Origin: 630D-37 sp037447295
Lineage (GTDB): Bacteria > Chloroflexota > Anaerolineae > Anaerolineales > Villigracilaceae
Direction of reading: 5' to 3'
Length of the DNA: 64,000 bases
Assembly (NCBI GenBank): GCA_037447295.1
Contig: JBBIGZ010000009.1
Location: 8,923 to 72,922 of the forward strand
Shown here piece after piece: positions 26,714 through 34,993 of this stretch. A program made the position numbers and the translations under genes. The first letter of the stretch is position 1; every line of letters begins with the position of its first letter. The notes beneath the pieces are model-generated. The model did no database searches. It saw nothing but the letters and a program-made list of their open reading frames with translations, and was not told where the DNA came from.

Positions 26714-27384
26714 TCCTGTCACCTTCAATCCTTTCCGCCGATTTTCTGAACCTGGGCGAGGCTCTCCATCAATGCGAACAGGCTGGCGCCGATTGGATTC
26801 ACATCGACGTGATGGATGGTCACTTCGTCCCCAACCTGACCATGGGCATTCCATTGGTGGAGGCCTGTCGGCGAGGGACTTCTCTGCCTCTCGATGTGCA
26901 TCTGATGGTCGAACGCCCAGAAGCGCTCCTGGAGTCTTTTGCCCGCGCCAGGGCATCGATCCTCACCGTTCACCTGGAAGCCTGCACGCACATTCATCGC
27001 ACCCTGCAGGCCATTCGTTCCCTGGGATGCAAGGCCGGAATAGCCATCAACCCCGGCACATCGCCTGTTCTTCTGGAGCCGATCCTACCCCTGGTGGACC
27101 TGGTGCTGGTAATGAGTGTGAACCCGGGCTTTTCCGGCCAGGCCTTTATTCCCCAAAGTCCGGCCAAGGTGCGTCAGGTGCGCCAGATGTTGGATGCGAT
27201 CGGTTCCCCCGCTTGGCTGGAGGTGGATGGCGGCATCAATGGACAAACTCTACCGCTGATGGCCGCTCAAGGTGCCACAGCATTTGTTGCCGCCAGTGCC
27301 ATTTTTCAATCTCCGTTGGGGATCCGGTCGGCCATCCACGAATTGCGCCGTCTTCTGGACGCACAAAGCACTCGTACAAATTGA
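26710..27384 (+). CDS. rpe: Ribulose-phosphate 3-epimerase
   Basis: 224 residues, a TIM-barrel of typical length. SPSILSADFLNLG, HIDVMDGHFVPNLTMG, DVHLMVERPE, MSVNPGFSGQAFIP and EVDGGINGQT carry the metal-binding His/Asp residues of the active site. It interconverts ribulose-5-phosphate and xylulose-5-phosphate in the pentose phosphate pathway. Start ATG 26710 overlaps the kinase stop, so the two are cotranscribed. The stop is followed at once by a heptamer repeat cluster. Confidence 0.96.
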   Translation: MILSPSILSADFLNLGEALHQCEQAGADWIHIDVMDGHFVPNLTMGIPLVEACRRGTSLPLDVHLMVERPEALLESFARARASILTVHLEACTHIHRTLQAIRSLGCKAGIAINPGTSPVLLEPILPLVDLVLVMSVNPGFSGQAFIPQSPAKVRQVRQMLDAIGSPAWLEVDGGINGQTLPLMAAQGATAFVAASAIFQSPLGIRSAIHELRRLLDAQSTRTN

Positions 27385-27466
27385 CTCTACGGTCTACCGT
27401 CTACAGTCTATGGTCCACCACGGTCTACTGTCTACGGTCTATGGTCCACCCCGGTCCACGGTCCAT
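27385..27466. repeat. Heptamer repeat cluster D
   Basis: About eleven degenerate GTCYACN/GTCYATN units beginning at the base after the rpe stop codon. In several places two units are joined by an extra C or CC, breaking the phase. The longest of the nine clusters. Confidence 0.82.
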
Positions 27467-27538
27467 CTCCTCCCCCCTGTCCATCACGGCAGTGACGGGC
27501 GAAACAACAAAATTGTAGCACTTACTTGAGAGGTATCC

Positions 27539-28465
27539 TTGTTCGAGCTCTTATTTCTCGGCACATCTGCTTCTGCTCCCTCGGTAAAGCGAGGGCTTTC
27601 GGCACAAATTGTTAAGCATGACGAATATCGTTTCCTGGTGGATTGCGGGGAAGGCACACAGCGCCAAATTCTGCAATCCGGTATAGGGTTTCGTCATCTG
27701 ACCCACGTGCTGATCACTCATGCCCATCTCGATCACATCCTAGGGTTAGGTGGCTTGCTTTCCACCTTTATGCGCTGGGAAACAATCGATGAATTGCATC
27801 TTTATGGCTCAAAGGGTGCACTGGACCGTGTGCGCACACTGGTCTATGACGTCGTGCTGCGTGGCAACCGCCCTCCGATGGCACTCTATTGGCACGAAAT
27901 CGGGCCTGGAGTATTCTTCGAAGCTGAGGATTTCACCATCCGTGCATTTCCAGTCACCCATCGCGGACCGGAATCGCTAGGGTATCTCTTTGAAACACGT
28001 CCACGGCGACCCTTCTTGGCCGAAAAAGCGGCCGCGCTGGGAGTGCCCTTTGGACCTGAACGACGAGAATTGGTGGCCGGGCGAGCGATCACTTTAGCCG
28101 ATGGCCGACGCATCGAACCGGATGATGTGCTCGGAGAATGGCAACGCGGCACGCGTTTGGTGCTGGTAGGCGATACCGGACGAACGGACGATCTGGTGGA
28201 AGTCTGTCGCGAGGCCGATGCGCTGGTGATCGAGGCTACCTATTTAGAGAGCGAGGCCGAAATGGCGCGCCAGTTTTCGCATATCACCGCTCGACAGGCG
28301 GCAGAGCTGGCGGCGCGGGCCGGAGTGCGTCAGTTAATCCTCACGCATATTTCGCGCCGCTACCGAGAAAAAGATGTGCTTGAAGAAGCCCAGGCCGTCT
28401 TTCCGAATACGGTGGTAGCGCGGGATTTCGATACGTTCTTTATCAAACGAAAGGACGAGTCATAG
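27539..28465 (+). CDS. rnz: Ribonuclease Z (tRNA 3' endonuclease)
   Basis: 308 residues, the short RNase Z form. LFLGTSASAPSVKRG at the N-terminus, CGEGTQRQI, the metal motif THAHLDHILGLGGLL, the FPVTHRGPESLGY region and LVGDTGRTDD are all present, with a final His in LILTHISRRY. It removes 3' trailers from tRNA precursors, which fits tRNA genes lacking an encoded CCA such as the tRNA-Pro here. The start must be TTG 27539 (GAGAGGT 6 bases upstream), as no ATG or GTG precedes the first conserved strand. pfkA follows after 2 bases. Confidence 0.93.
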   Translation: MFELLFLGTSASAPSVKRGLSAQIVKHDEYRFLVDCGEGTQRQILQSGIGFRHLTHVLITHAHLDHILGLGGLLSTFMRWETIDELHLYGSKGALDRVRTLVYDVVLRGNRPPMALYWHEIGPGVFFEAEDFTIRAFPVTHRGPESLGYLFETRPRRPFLAEKAAALGVPFGPERRELVAGRAITLADGRRIEPDDVLGEWQRGTRLVLVGDTGRTDDLVEVCREADALVIEATYLESEAEMARQFSHITARQAAELAARAGVRQLILTHISRRYREKDVLEEAQAVFPNTVVARDFDTFFIKRKDES

Positions 28466-28467
28466 GA

Positions 28468-29445
28468 ATGTCTCTTGGGATTTCTGCGATCGGTGTTTTG
28501 ACCTCTGGCGGAGATGCGCCGGGGATGAATGCGGCTATTCGTGCCGTGACGCGCACCGCGCTCCATCACAACGTGCAGGTGATCGGTGTGCTGAACGGCT
28601 TCGAGGGCCTGATCAACGGCGAATTCCGTCCCCTAGGCGCGCGTGATGTGGGCGGCATTCTGCCGCGAGGCGGGACTATCCTGCAAACGCGCCGTAGCGA
28701 ACGCTTCCTGGATCCCCGCTATCAGCGCGAAGCGATCCGCAAGATCAACGAAGCAGGAATCGAAGGCCTGGTGATCATCGGCGGAGAAGGTTCGATGCAC
28801 GGCGCCTATGCACTCTCGCAGCAGGGAGTACGCGTGGTGGGCATTCCGGCCAGCATTGATAACGATATCTGGGGAACCAACATGGCCATCGGAGTAGATA
28901 CGGCCTTGAATACCATCATGGATGCCGTAGATAAGCTGCGCGATACCGCTTCTTCCCACAATCGCGCCTTCCTGGTTGAGACCATGGGACGCGGTTGTGG
29001 TTACCTGGCCGTGATGGCCGGTATCGTCTGCGGCGCAGAAATGGTGTTGATCCCGGAAGTGGAAACGAAGGTCGAAGAAGTGATCGCTGCTGTGGAGGAT
29101 GCCTATCGGCGCGGCAAGGCACATGCCATCATCCTAGTAGCCGAAGGCGCGGCGATCAAGATTCACGACCTAGCGCGCGTCATTGACGAAGCCGATGTGG
29201 GATTCAAAACGCGCATCACCATCCTCGGACATATTCAGCGTGGCGGCTCTCCCACAGCCTACGATCGCTTACTGGCCTCGCGCATGGGCGTCAAAGCAGT
29301 AGAGACGATACTTGCTGGCGAACATGGGGTGATGGTCGGTTTAAAGGGGCGCCTGATGGAAACTGTACCACTTGCCCAAGCGATCGAGCATCAGCGGGCC
29401 ATTAACATGGAATATTACCAGATGGCCCGCATTCTGGCGCGCTGA
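28468..29445 (+). CDS. pfkA: 6-phosphofructokinase
   Basis: 325 residues, typical bacterial PfkA length. It phosphorylates fructose-6-phosphate to the 1,6-bisphosphate. GVLTSGGDAPGMNAAIR, IGGEGSMHGA, PASIDNDIWGTN, the MGRGCGYLAV segment and GHIQRGGSPTAYDRLLAS are visible. Relative to E. coli numbering, the glycine at 104 (GGEGS) points to ATP rather than pyrophosphate as donor, while Asp103 is Glu and Gly124 is Ala. The start is 2 bases after the rnz stop. The gene converges on ruvX with a 12-base gap and no visible terminator. Confidence 0.95.
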   Translation: MSLGISAIGVLTSGGDAPGMNAAIRAVTRTALHHNVQVIGVLNGFEGLINGEFRPLGARDVGGILPRGGTILQTRRSERFLDPRYQREAIRKINEAGIEGLVIIGGEGSMHGAYALSQQGVRVVGIPASIDNDIWGTNMAIGVDTALNTIMDAVDKLRDTASSHNRAFLVETMGRGCGYLAVMAGIVCGAEMVLIPEVETKVEEVIAAVEDAYRRGKAHAIILVAEGAAIKIHDLARVIDEADVGFKTRITILGHIQRGGSPTAYDRLLASRMGVKAVETILAGEHGVMVGLKGRLMETVPLAQAIEHQRAINMEYYQMARILAR

Positions 29446-29457
29446 AGCAATTTGGGA

Positions 29458-29892
29458 CTAAGTAGCCTGAGCCGAAGCAGGATCGTCGTACCGGTCCAAG
29501 TAAGATTGCAGGATCATCGTCGCAGCCCATTCATCCAGGTGACCGCGACGTTTTTTCTGCCGAACCCCGGCGGCCAGGCGCGCCGCGCGGGCTTCCTGCG
29601 TGCTAAAGGCCTCATCCCACAAGCGAACCGGAATCTCTGCCTGCGCCTGCAGCGCTCGGGCAAAATTCAATGCTCGCCTTCCGGCCAAGTTCGGTCGGCC
29701 TTCGTCATCCAAGGAAATCCCCACGACGATCAATTCTACCTCGTGCTCACGTGCCAGAGCCAGCACTTGGGCCACATCGGCATCACGCGAAGTATGGCGG
29801 ATCACGGTCAATGGACGGGCCAATGTGCCGCTTTCATCCGAAATCGCAATTCCCAAACGTTTTTCACCGTGGTCAACGGCCAAAATGCGCAT
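29458..29892 (-). CDS. ruvX: Putative pre-16S rRNA nuclease / Holliday junction resolvase-like YqgF
   Basis: 144 residues with an RNase H-like fold. MRILAVDHGEKRLGIAISD, LIVVGISLDDEG, LWDEAFSTQEA and the C-terminal LDEWAATMILQSYLD block mark the YqgF/RuvX family, shown in E. coli to process the 5' end of 16S rRNA and once proposed as a resolvase. The catalytic Asp is in the VDHG motif. ATG 29892 is chosen over an upstream extension of 21 codons that would overlap the baseplate-J-like gene. The gap to that upstream gene is 8 bases. Confidence 0.92.
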   Translation of the reverse strand: MRILAVDHGEKRLGIAISDESGTLARPLTVIRHTSRDADVAQVLALAREHEVELIVVGISLDDEGRPNLAGRRALNFARALQAQAEIPVRLWDEAFSTQEARAARLAAGVRQKKRRGHLDEWAATMILQSYLDRYDDPASAQAT

Positions 29893-29900
29893 AACGGCCT

Positions 29901-31376
29901 TTAGGGAGCAAAGCGAACGGTCACTTGGATTGGAAGCACCGGCATCCAAGGCCAAAAAGGAGGCCAGATCTCCAACTGCGGCGGTTCAGCAAAAGGAAAA
30001 GTACGCAATTCCTGCAAAGCACGGTCCACCGACCGACCACGCACGGCAGCAAAGACCTGCTCCGCATCAATCCGCGCCCGCAGGCGGCGCTGGACCTCAA
30101 GCGTGAAGCGCAAACGGAACACCCCTTGGCCGAGGTCTTCAACCGAGGCGGAAAGCAGGCGATAGCGTAAGCTCTCGGCATCCGGAATTTGATCGGCCGG
30201 AAGCAGGGCATTCAGCCGGGCCTCAAGGATGGGCCGAAGGGCCTTTGCCGGCAACATCCACACCTGAAAACGCAAGCGTAGGCGTAGGGTAAGCTGCCTG
30301 GGATACGTCTCAAGCGGTGGCATGGTTTGATCTTCGAGCGTTTCGAGCACCTGGAGCGTCTCAGGAAAGAGCAAATCCCCTTCATCCAGGCGGCTCTGGG
30401 CTTCCACCTGTGCCTGATAGCGCAATCGTGCAAGCATCTGCTCCCGCAATTGTTGCACTTCCTGCGGAGAAACGGCCAAACGTTCTTCCTCCGCTCCCCC
30501 ACGCGTCGGCTGGGGATTGCTCACGGCCAGCGAAAAAGCCAAAGGTCCCTCCACGGCCCGGATGGCCTGGACCGGCACATTGCCTGCACTACCTGCCTCC
30601 AACGCTTCAATGGGCACATCTACAAATTGGCCGGCGCTCGCCGGTAATCCGGCAGTGTTCAAGGTCACAAAGCGGATCGGCGGCTCACCTGGCACGTAAA
30701 CGATTGTCCCTGCTGGAATACTCTGAGGAAGCGAAGTCAAATTCGTAAAACGGATCTCCCCCTGAGCCTTTGACGTGGGCACCACGATGCGCTGTCTGGC
30801 GCTCAACTTCTCTTCGACACCGAGTTCGAAAGCAATCGGGACCAGGGACAGATCACCGCCAAAAGAAGCTGTGCGTGGTTGGGAAGATGCAGTCAGGAGC
30901 AAAGTTTCGCGCTGGATATGCGCCTGGGGAGTGACAAGGAGGGTGACACGCGGCAGAAAGAGCGAAAGGAGAGCCAGGGTAGCTAAGACAGCGGGCAAAA
31001 ACGCAAGAAAACGCTGCAAGGGATACGGCGGCCATTCTGAAAGGCGCCTTGGCCGCGGCACGCGACGCGGCCGAGGAAAGCGCGGCGCAGGATAGGAGGG
31101 CCATGTTTGACGTTGAGCCCGGCGCGCCGAAGAAAAAACTGGGATGCCCAGCCTTTGGGCGATCAGGCGCACGTCATGTCGTCGGGTGACGATCCCCAAC
31201 TGTGTTCCCAATTGGCGGGCATGATGTTGCAAAAACTTCAGGTCCGAGATGCTCAGAGAAACCTTTCTGTGCTCTGACCAAACCAACAGCACCCGTGGCG
31301 TTTTCACCCAGTTCAGACGATCGCGCAGCGAATGGCGATCCTCGTGTTCCTGGAGTTCGATCAGGAAGGTGTTCAT
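29901..31376 (-). CDS. Baseplate J/gp47-like membrane-anchored protein
   Basis: 491 residues. The N-terminal 95 residues look like a small alpha/beta domain (TPRVLLVWSEHRKVSLSISD...). A basic proline/arginine-rich linker and one membrane segment follow (about 125-150, PLQRFLAFLPAVLATLALLS). The outer part holds GEIRFTNLTSLPQSIPAG, FVDVPIEALEAGSAGNVP and a repeated beta-rich region, matching the start of phage baseplate J/gp47 domains. There are no other phage tail genes nearby, so it is a cellular paralogue whose role is unknown. It sits between an MFS gene (9 bases) and ruvX (8 bases) in an apparent operon. Confidence 0.72.
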   Translation of the reverse strand: MNTFLIELQEHEDRHSLRDRLNWVKTPRVLLVWSEHRKVSLSISDLKFLQHHARQLGTQLGIVTRRHDVRLIAQRLGIPVFSSARRAQRQTWPSYPAPRFPRPRRVPRPRRLSEWPPYPLQRFLAFLPAVLATLALLSLFLPRVTLLVTPQAHIQRETLLLTASSQPRTASFGGDLSLVPIAFELGVEEKLSARQRIVVPTSKAQGEIRFTNLTSLPQSIPAGTIVYVPGEPPIRFVTLNTAGLPASAGQFVDVPIEALEAGSAGNVPVQAIRAVEGPLAFSLAVSNPQPTRGGAEEERLAVSPQEVQQLREQMLARLRYQAQVEAQSRLDEGDLLFPETLQVLETLEDQTMPPLETYPRQLTLRLRLRFQVWMLPAKALRPILEARLNALLPADQIPDAESLRYRLLSASVEDLGQGVFRLRFTLEVQRRLRARIDAEQVFAAVRGRSVDRALQELRTFPFAEPPQLEIWPPFWPWMPVLPIQVTVRFAP

Positions 31377-31385
31377 ACCGGAAAA

Positions 31386-32678
31386 CTAGTGGGCGCGCTG
31401 TGCTTCCTGTGTGGCGCGCTGTGCCATTTGCTTGCGCAAAGCCCGAATATCCTGTGGAATGGTGAAAAGCGCGCCGAGGTAGATCAGGAAACACAACAAC
31501 CAAGCACTGACTCCAATCCACAGGATGGCAGTCCCCAAATCGTAGCGATCGGCGATCATCCCGGCCAATAGCGGCGCAAAGGCGGCACCGGTGTTCTCGA
31601 TGAAATATTCCACGGCCTGTGCCGTCGAACGCACCTCAGGAAGGGTAATATCAAAGACGGTGGAAACCACATTCGGCGCCGAGAAAGGCATAAAGAAAGC
31701 GGTGAGCATCATCCAAGTAAAGAACAGACTGCGTTCATGAACTGGAGTGTTTATGGCTAAGAAGAGGAAGAACGCGCCGGCGATCACCCCCAGGCTAGAA
31801 ACCAGCACACGGCCGCGCGGCGTTCGCTGGAACATAAAATCGCCCAGCGCACCGCCGATAAAGTAACTGGTCGAAAGAACGAGAATGAGCGGTGCCATGG
31901 TGAAAAGGATGCTTCCCTCATCATAGCCGCGCTCCTGAGCCAGATAGGTGAAAAACCACACGCTGATCACGTTCCAGGGAAAGACACCGAAGAAACCCTG
32001 CAGAAAGACAAACCACATCGTACGCTTTCCCAGCACATCCTTGAGCGCCGCAAGAGAAAAGCGATATTGGCCGATCTCCAGATCTTGTAACTCCGGTTCC
32101 GCCTGACCGCGCGGCATTTCGCGCACGAAAAAGAAGATCAACAGTGCCACCACAATCCCCAGGCTGCCGGTCAGGTAGAAGACCGAGCGCCAGCCGCCCA
32201 GCACTGGAGCAACCATCAGGGCCAGAATCATCCCCAGCAGATAGCCCATAGGTTGTGCCAGCTGTAGCAACCCGTAGACGCGACTGCGCATCTGCGGGCC
32301 GAAATAATCTGCCACTAGGCTATATAGGCCGGGATAGGAGGAATCATCGATGCCGGTAGATGCACGAGCAATAAAGAACAGAAGATAGCGACGAGCAAGG
32401 GCACTGAACCAGGTAGTCGATCCCCAAATGAACGAGGCCAGCGCCAATAACTTGGCACGCGACCAGCGATCGTAGAGATATCCCCACACGGGATATAGAA
32501 AAGTGCCGACCAGCAAAGCGCCTGTCATCACGGCCCCCATTTGGGTCTTGTTGATGCCGAACTCATCCATCACCTGTGGCAGGAGTGGATTGATCAGCTG
32601 TTTATCAATCTGGTGTAGGAGCATGAAGGCAAAAAAGATAGCAATGACCAGCCAGCGATAGCGGGGAGGAAGGTTCAT
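31386..32678 (-). CDS. Major facilitator superfamily transporter
   Basis: 430 residues, twelve predicted membrane segments. The MFS loop 2-3 signature is seen as PVWGYLYDRWSRAKLLALA, and DSSYPGLYSLVADYFGPQMRSRVYGL lies in TM4-TM5. The general plan is that of an organic anion or sugar-phosphate type MFS carrier; the substrate cannot be named. AGGAG lies 6 bases before the ATG. First gene of the minus-strand run MFS, baseplate-J-like, ruvX. Confidence 0.88.
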   Translation of the reverse strand: MNLPPRYRWLVIAIFFAFMLLHQIDKQLINPLLPQVMDEFGINKTQMGAVMTGALLVGTFLYPVWGYLYDRWSRAKLLALASFIWGSTTWFSALARRYLLFFIARASTGIDDSSYPGLYSLVADYFGPQMRSRVYGLLQLAQPMGYLLGMILALMVAPVLGGWRSVFYLTGSLGIVVALLIFFFVREMPRGQAEPELQDLEIGQYRFSLAALKDVLGKRTMWFVFLQGFFGVFPWNVISVWFFTYLAQERGYDEGSILFTMAPLILVLSTSYFIGGALGDFMFQRTPRGRVLVSSLGVIAGAFFLFLAINTPVHERSLFFTWMMLTAFFMPFSAPNVVSTVFDITLPEVRSTAQAVEYFIENTGAAFAPLLAGMIADRYDLGTAILWIGVSAWLLCFLIYLGALFTIPQDIRALRKQMAQRATQEAQRAH

Positions 32679-32779
32679 GAGTTATCTCCTGGTTGTAATA
32701 TGTCGAAGCGTCCGTATTGCTCTCACACAAACGGCTCTTCGAAAGCGTTTAGTAAGGGATCAGGGAAACGACGTCCGAT

Positions 32780-33391
32780 CTATGGACAGGCACCTGGGAA
32801 CAGGAAGGGGAAGAAAGTGCACCAGCGATAGGTGGCATCCACCCACCATAGGAACGCGCCGCAGGCACAAATCACCAGCAACAGAGCAATTCCGCCGAGC
32901 AAAAGCGGCAACGGAAATCTACGATCGCGCGAAGCCGCTGAAGGTGCTGCCGGAGAAGGCGCAGGAGATGGAGGCGGGTAAGGTGCCGGAGCTGCCGGCC
33001 GCGGCGAAGAAGCAACCGGTGGAGCCACAGGTGGAGGCGCCGCTGGCGCTTTAGCGCTCGCAGAAACGACCGTCGCCCCCGGATCAAAGGCCACAGCCTC
33101 AAAGACCAAGGTAATCGTCTCGCCCAGGGAAACAACATCCCCTGGCTTGAGCACGTAAGGAGCACTCAACCGGCGCCCGTTGACAAACGTGCCGTTGGTC
33201 GAGCCTAGGTCTTCCAGCACAAAGCGACCTCCTTGCAGTATCAGGCGGGCATGACGGCGCGAAACTTCGGGATCGTTGATCACAATGGCATTCGAAGGAT
33301 CGCGACCAATTATCAGCTGCTCCCCATCCAACGGATACACCGTTCCAGGAACAGGCCCGGAGCGCATAATAAGCTGAAACTGTGGTGGCAT
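32780..33391 (-). CDS. FHA-domain protein with C-terminal membrane anchor
   Basis: 203 residues. The FHA domain occupies about 20-95 (IIGRDPSNAIVINDPEVSRRH, then LEDLGSTNGTFVNG), with the Arg, Ser and Asn residues that contact phosphothreonine. A Pro/Ala-rich linker (about 105-155) leads to one membrane segment (about 160-182) and a short Cys-containing tail. It should tether a phosphothreonine-reading domain to the membrane, possibly reading targets of the Ser/Thr kinase at 25688-26713. A GGAGG site precedes the ATG and a TATACT -10 lies at 33424-33429. It forms a single-gene unit. Confidence 0.9.
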   Translation of the reverse strand: MPPQFQLIMRSGPVPGTVYPLDGEQLIIGRDPSNAIVINDPEVSRRHARLILQGGRFVLEDLGSTNGTFVNGRRLSAPYVLKPGDVVSLGETITLVFEAVAFDPGATVVSASAKAPAAPPPVAPPVASSPRPAAPAPYPPPSPAPSPAAPSAASRDRRFPLPLLLGGIALLLVICACGAFLWWVDATYRWCTFFPFLFPGACP

Positions 33392-33423
33392 ATCTCCTCC
33401 ATTTTGTAATCGGATTTGAAAAT

Positions 33424-33429
33424 AGTATA
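33424..33429 (-). promoter_or_regulatory. -10 element of the FHA gene
   Basis: TATACT on the minus strand, 32 bases before ATG 33391, with a GGAGGAG ribosome site between them. Confidence 0.5.
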
Positions 33430-33448
33430 TCCTCTCTGCGAATAAACT

Positions 33449-34216
33449 TCAATCGGTCAAAAGTACCGCTTCCGTCGAGGGCTTTTCCAGTTTCACCTTT
33501 TCCACCTCGAAGACCTCCTGAAAAGACTGCACGACCCTTTTCTTGACTTCCTCCATGGAGGGTGCACTCGGCAACAGATCGGCCATGCTCACCACCGCAT
33601 AATCGGCTAGCCCACAGGCAACGATGCCCTGCCAATACTCCATATCCGGAGCGACATTGAGAGCAAATCCGTGACGCGAAATGCCGTTGGCGTCCACTTT
33701 GACCCCAATCGCAGCGATCTTAGCCGGCTTCTGCCGGTCTTCCGGCCGACAACGCAGGCATCGTGACCAGACGTCGGCCTGCACCCAAACGCCGGTCAGA
33801 CCGGGAATCTGTCCACCGACGATGCCGAAATGCGCCAGCGCCTGAATGAGCACCTTCTCAAGTCGGCGCACATAGCCGACATAATCAGCCTGTGGCAAAC
33901 GTTGATGGGCATCTACCGTCCCCAGTGGCAACAAAGGGTATCCTACCAGCTGTCCAGGACCATGATAGGTCACATCCCCGCCGCGATCCACCCAGAAGAT
34001 TTCCACGCCGCGACGGGCGCGTTCGGTCTCATCCCACAAGAGATGCTCATTCCGGCCGCGTCGACCAAACGTATAAACGTGGGGATGTTCCAACAGCAGC
34101 AAGGTGGCAGGTATTTGTCCGTGGGCAATCTGAGTGGCGAGCTGCTCCTGCAACTCCCAAGCACGGCGGTACTCGATCAGCCCCAAGTCAAGCACGCGCA
34201 GGAGAGGATAGGACAT
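33449..34216 (-). CDS. lipB: Octanoyl-[acyl-carrier-protein]:protein transferase LipB
   Basis: 255 residues. LLLEHPHVYTFGRRG, WVDRGGDVTYHGPGQLVGYPLL and the catalytic pair, Lys in PAKIAAIGVKV and Cys in GIVACGL, identify octanoyl transferase, which moves octanoate from ACP to lipoyl domains. Between the GVWV strand and the catalytic Lys there is an insert with two cysteines (CLRCRPEDRQK). ATG 34216 gives the canonical N-terminus, although the frame is open 31 codons further. No lipA is adjacent. The -10 is 6 bases from the ATG, so the mRNA is probably leaderless. Confidence 0.94.
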   Translation of the reverse strand: MSYPLLRVLDLGLIEYRRAWELQEQLATQIAHGQIPATLLLLEHPHVYTFGRRGRNEHLLWDETERARRGVEIFWVDRGGDVTYHGPGQLVGYPLLPLGTVDAHQRLPQADYVGYVRRLEKVLIQALAHFGIVGGQIPGLTGVWVQADVWSRCLRCRPEDRQKPAKIAAIGVKVDANGISRHGFALNVAPDMEYWQGIVACGLADYAVVSMADLLPSAPSMEEVKKRVVQSFQEVFEVEKVKLEKPSTEAVLLTD

Positions 34217-34222
34217 AGAAAA

Positions 34223-34228
34223 ATTATA
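34223..34228 (-). promoter_or_regulatory. -10 of lipB, predicted leaderless
   Basis: TATAAT on the minus strand, followed by TTTTCT and then the ATG (34216). The gap of 6 bases places the expected +1 on the start codon. No ribosome-binding site. Confidence 0.6.
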
Positions 34229-34260
34229 CTCCCGAATGGATGTGCAGCTGGGATGGGAGA

Positions 34261-34294
34261 GCCGTGGATCGTAGACCGTAGGCGATAGACTACC
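34261..34294. repeat. Heptamer repeat cluster E
   Basis: About five degenerate GTGGATN/GTAGACN units (purine-rich on +) between lipB and the methyltransferase remnant. Confidence 0.68.
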
Positions 34295-34770
34295 AACATA
34301 GAACATCAAAGGAAAAGGATCTGGCAGCGTTTTCGGTAAATCGCCTCTTCACTATGGACATCGCCAATAACGTCTGGCATATCGCGCCCGTTCCCCCTGA
34401 CTATATCGATCATCCCGCTCCTTTTCCAGAAGAAATTCCGTTTCGTCTGATCACACTGTATTCTTATCCCAACGATCTTGTGCTCGATCCGTTCGCCGGC
34501 TCCGACCAAACCCTAAAAGTGGCCCGCTGGCTGAATCGCCAGTATGTTGGATACGAGATCATCGAAAAATACGTGGAGTTATGCAGGCGGCGAATTAATG
34601 AACATCTCTCTCTGCGCCCTCAGCAGCTGGTGGCCGTTTTTGAAAAAATCGATCTCGAGGAACCGGTTATATCCAAACGAAAGAAGTCCTTCGAAAAGCA
34701 AGAGCAAGAGAACAACGAACAGCTTTATCTCTTTGAACCGAAAGGAATATACAAAACTCCTAACCGCTGA
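34282..34770 (+). pseudogene. C-terminal fragment of an N4/N6-type DNA methyltransferase
   Basis: The open frame runs from 34282; its first ATG is at 34354. Translated, it resembles only the C-terminal third of the N6_N4_Mtase family: LFTMDIANNVWHIAPVPP, HPAPFPEEIPFRLI, then the SAM-binding LDPFAGS. The catalytic DPPY half is absent. Homology-like sequence already precedes the ATG, which shows truncation rather than a short gene. The SAM loop reads AGSDQT where Gly-Thr/Gln is expected (Gly to Asp). It ends in a charged tail. No restriction endonuclease or second half is nearby. It is most likely the decayed remnant of a restriction-modification gene. Confidence 0.75.
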
Positions 34771-34879
34771 GGCTCAATATGCCCATAGAATCCGTCGCAA
34801 GAGAGATAGCAAATGCCTTTGAGAGGCAATTTTCCTTTTGCCCCTCTGCACACCGAACGAACCAAACACCCAAAACCCG

Positions 34880-34976
34880 GCAGGGAAAGGAGGGGCTGTA
34901 TCACCTAGTGTATAAGCTGAGCCCCACCCTGCTATCTACAGACAATGGGTGGGACAAGTTCCGCTCCTTTCCCTGC
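34880..34976. other. Structured 97-base element with nested inverted repeats
   Basis: A perfect 13-base inverted repeat (34880-34892 with 34964-34976) encloses two further hairpins, GGGCT 34893-34897 / AGCCC 34920-34924 and CACCC 34925-34929 / GGGTG 34947-34951. As RNA this would fold into a three-way junction with a long closing stem. It lies in a gene-free gap between the methyltransferase remnant and the end of the threonine dehydrogenase gene. It could be a small non-coding RNA, a MITE-like element or an unusual 3' end structure. No coding potential and no known RNA family recognised. Confidence 0.6.
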
Positions 34977-34993
34977 ACCTTATTTTCACCGGC

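Noticed and set aside
29901..31376. Prophage or contractile injection system
   Set aside because: Only one gp47-like domain is present; there are no sheath, tube, spike, terminase or integrase genes in the neighbourhood.
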